64,000 nt of DNA from Maridesulfovibrio sp. (GTDB taxonomy: Bacteria > Desulfobacterota > Desulfovibrionia > Desulfovibrionales > Desulfovibrionaceae). A model generated the notes under the pieces. The model was not told the DNA's origin. It saw only the letters and a program-made list of their open reading frames with translations, and made no database searches. The translations under genes were made by a program, and so were the position numbers. Shown piece after piece: positions 63,751 to 64,000 of the stretch. Every line of letters begins with the position of its first letter. Position 1 is the first letter of the stretch. Location of the stretch: positions 1,764,501-1,828,500 of the forward strand of contig NZ_OY787459.1 of assembly GCF_963678865.1 (NCBI RefSeq), in the 5' to 3' direction.

Positions 63751-64000
63751 ATGTTCGCTAAAATTTTTCTGGGTTTTGTCCTTATTCCCCTGATTGATCT
63801 CTACATTCTGGTACAGATCGGTTCCAAAATCGGGACACTCAATGCCATTGCCCTCTGCCTGCTGACCGCCTTTGTGGGCGCGGCTCTCGCTAAATCACAA
63901 GGCGTGGCCACCATGCAAAAAGTTCAGGAAAACCTGAACAAAGGCATCATGCCCGCCGAAGATATCCTTGACGCGGTGCTGATTTTCCTCGCCGGACTGG
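63751..64000 (+). CDS. fxsA: FxsA family membrane protein (cut by window edge)
   Basis: The first 83 codons are present. The start MFAKIFLGFVLIPLIDLYIL and LVQIGSKIGTLNAIALCLLTAFVGAALAKSQG followed by TMQKVQENLNKG are the FxsA pattern (three to four membrane helices, first residues FxsA-typical). FxsA in E. coli limits phage F exclusion; elsewhere its role is unknown. ATG chosen at 63751; the 3' end is missing. Confidence 0.88.
   Translation, partial: MFAKIFLGFVLIPLIDLYILVQIGSKIGTLNAIALCLLTAFVGAALAKSQGVATMQKVQENLNKGIMPAEDILDAVLIFLAGL

Overview
The window looks like chromosome of a Desulfovibrionaceae sulfate reducer, probably a marine lineage close to Desulfovibrio/Maridesulfovibrio. The evidence is a periplasmic tetraheme cytochrome c3, a siroheme-decarboxylase-type protein of the alternative heme pathway beside hemL, a single-chain pyruvate:ferredoxin oxidoreductase, a fumarate reductase/fumarase/malic enzyme cluster, UbiE-type menaquinone methylation and a double-cubane-cluster reductase pair. 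GC content looks moderate by eye. I see no rRNA, CRISPR array, insertion sequence or prophage. Most of the window is core genome.

Layout. 1-4.6 kb: a cut nucleotide-sugar dehydrogenase, a DUF2065 protein, ubiE with a small upstream partner, a short leader-like ORF overlapping a terminator, and a very acidic repeat protein. 4.6-9.8 kb: tetrapyrrole genes (cytochrome c3, cobJ, cbiG, hemL, an AhbA/B-like protein) and an LpdD-like protein. 9.9-15.7 kb: gpsA, two lipoproteins, cheV, an acyl-CoA ligase and an unknown protein with a MoaD-like N-terminus. 15.7-24.3 kb: a minus-strand isoprenoid and housekeeping run (ispG-proS-xseA-M23 peptidase-xseB-ispA-dxs). 24.4-27.6 kb: ung, a PAPS-reductase-family protein with mixed CysH/CysD features, and rimB-rimK. 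27.6-41.8 kb: central carbon genes, namely por/nifJ, pta, a DASS transporter, malic enzyme, two-subunit fumarase and frdCAB, which together would take up and interconvert C4-dicarboxylates and link them to pyruvate, acetyl-CoA and acetyl phosphate. 42.9-49.1 kb: a TetR regulator overlapping an unusual MFS-ApbE fusion, two identical tRNA-Arg(ACG) genes, a Cache/PAS histidine kinase and a small Rossmann protein. 49.3-58.7 kb: alpha-2-macroglobulin with PbpC, then a kinase-fold protein resembling SidJ-related pseudokinases. 58.9-64 kb: a double-cubane reductase and its activase, ribosomal protein S1, a TauE/SafE permease and a cut fxsA.

The most unusual items are the MFS-ApbE fusion (a candidate coupled flavin transport/flavinylation module), the SidJ-like pseudokinase, the hybrid PAPS-reductase-family protein, and a family of intergenic elements. 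Those elements share fixed flanks (CTCCGGCGGC at one end, CCCAAAA...TTCGCCG at the other) but carry different central palindromes. One of them appears to supply the Shine-Dalgarno sequence of xseB. All functions are inferred from sequence patterns; no database search was run.
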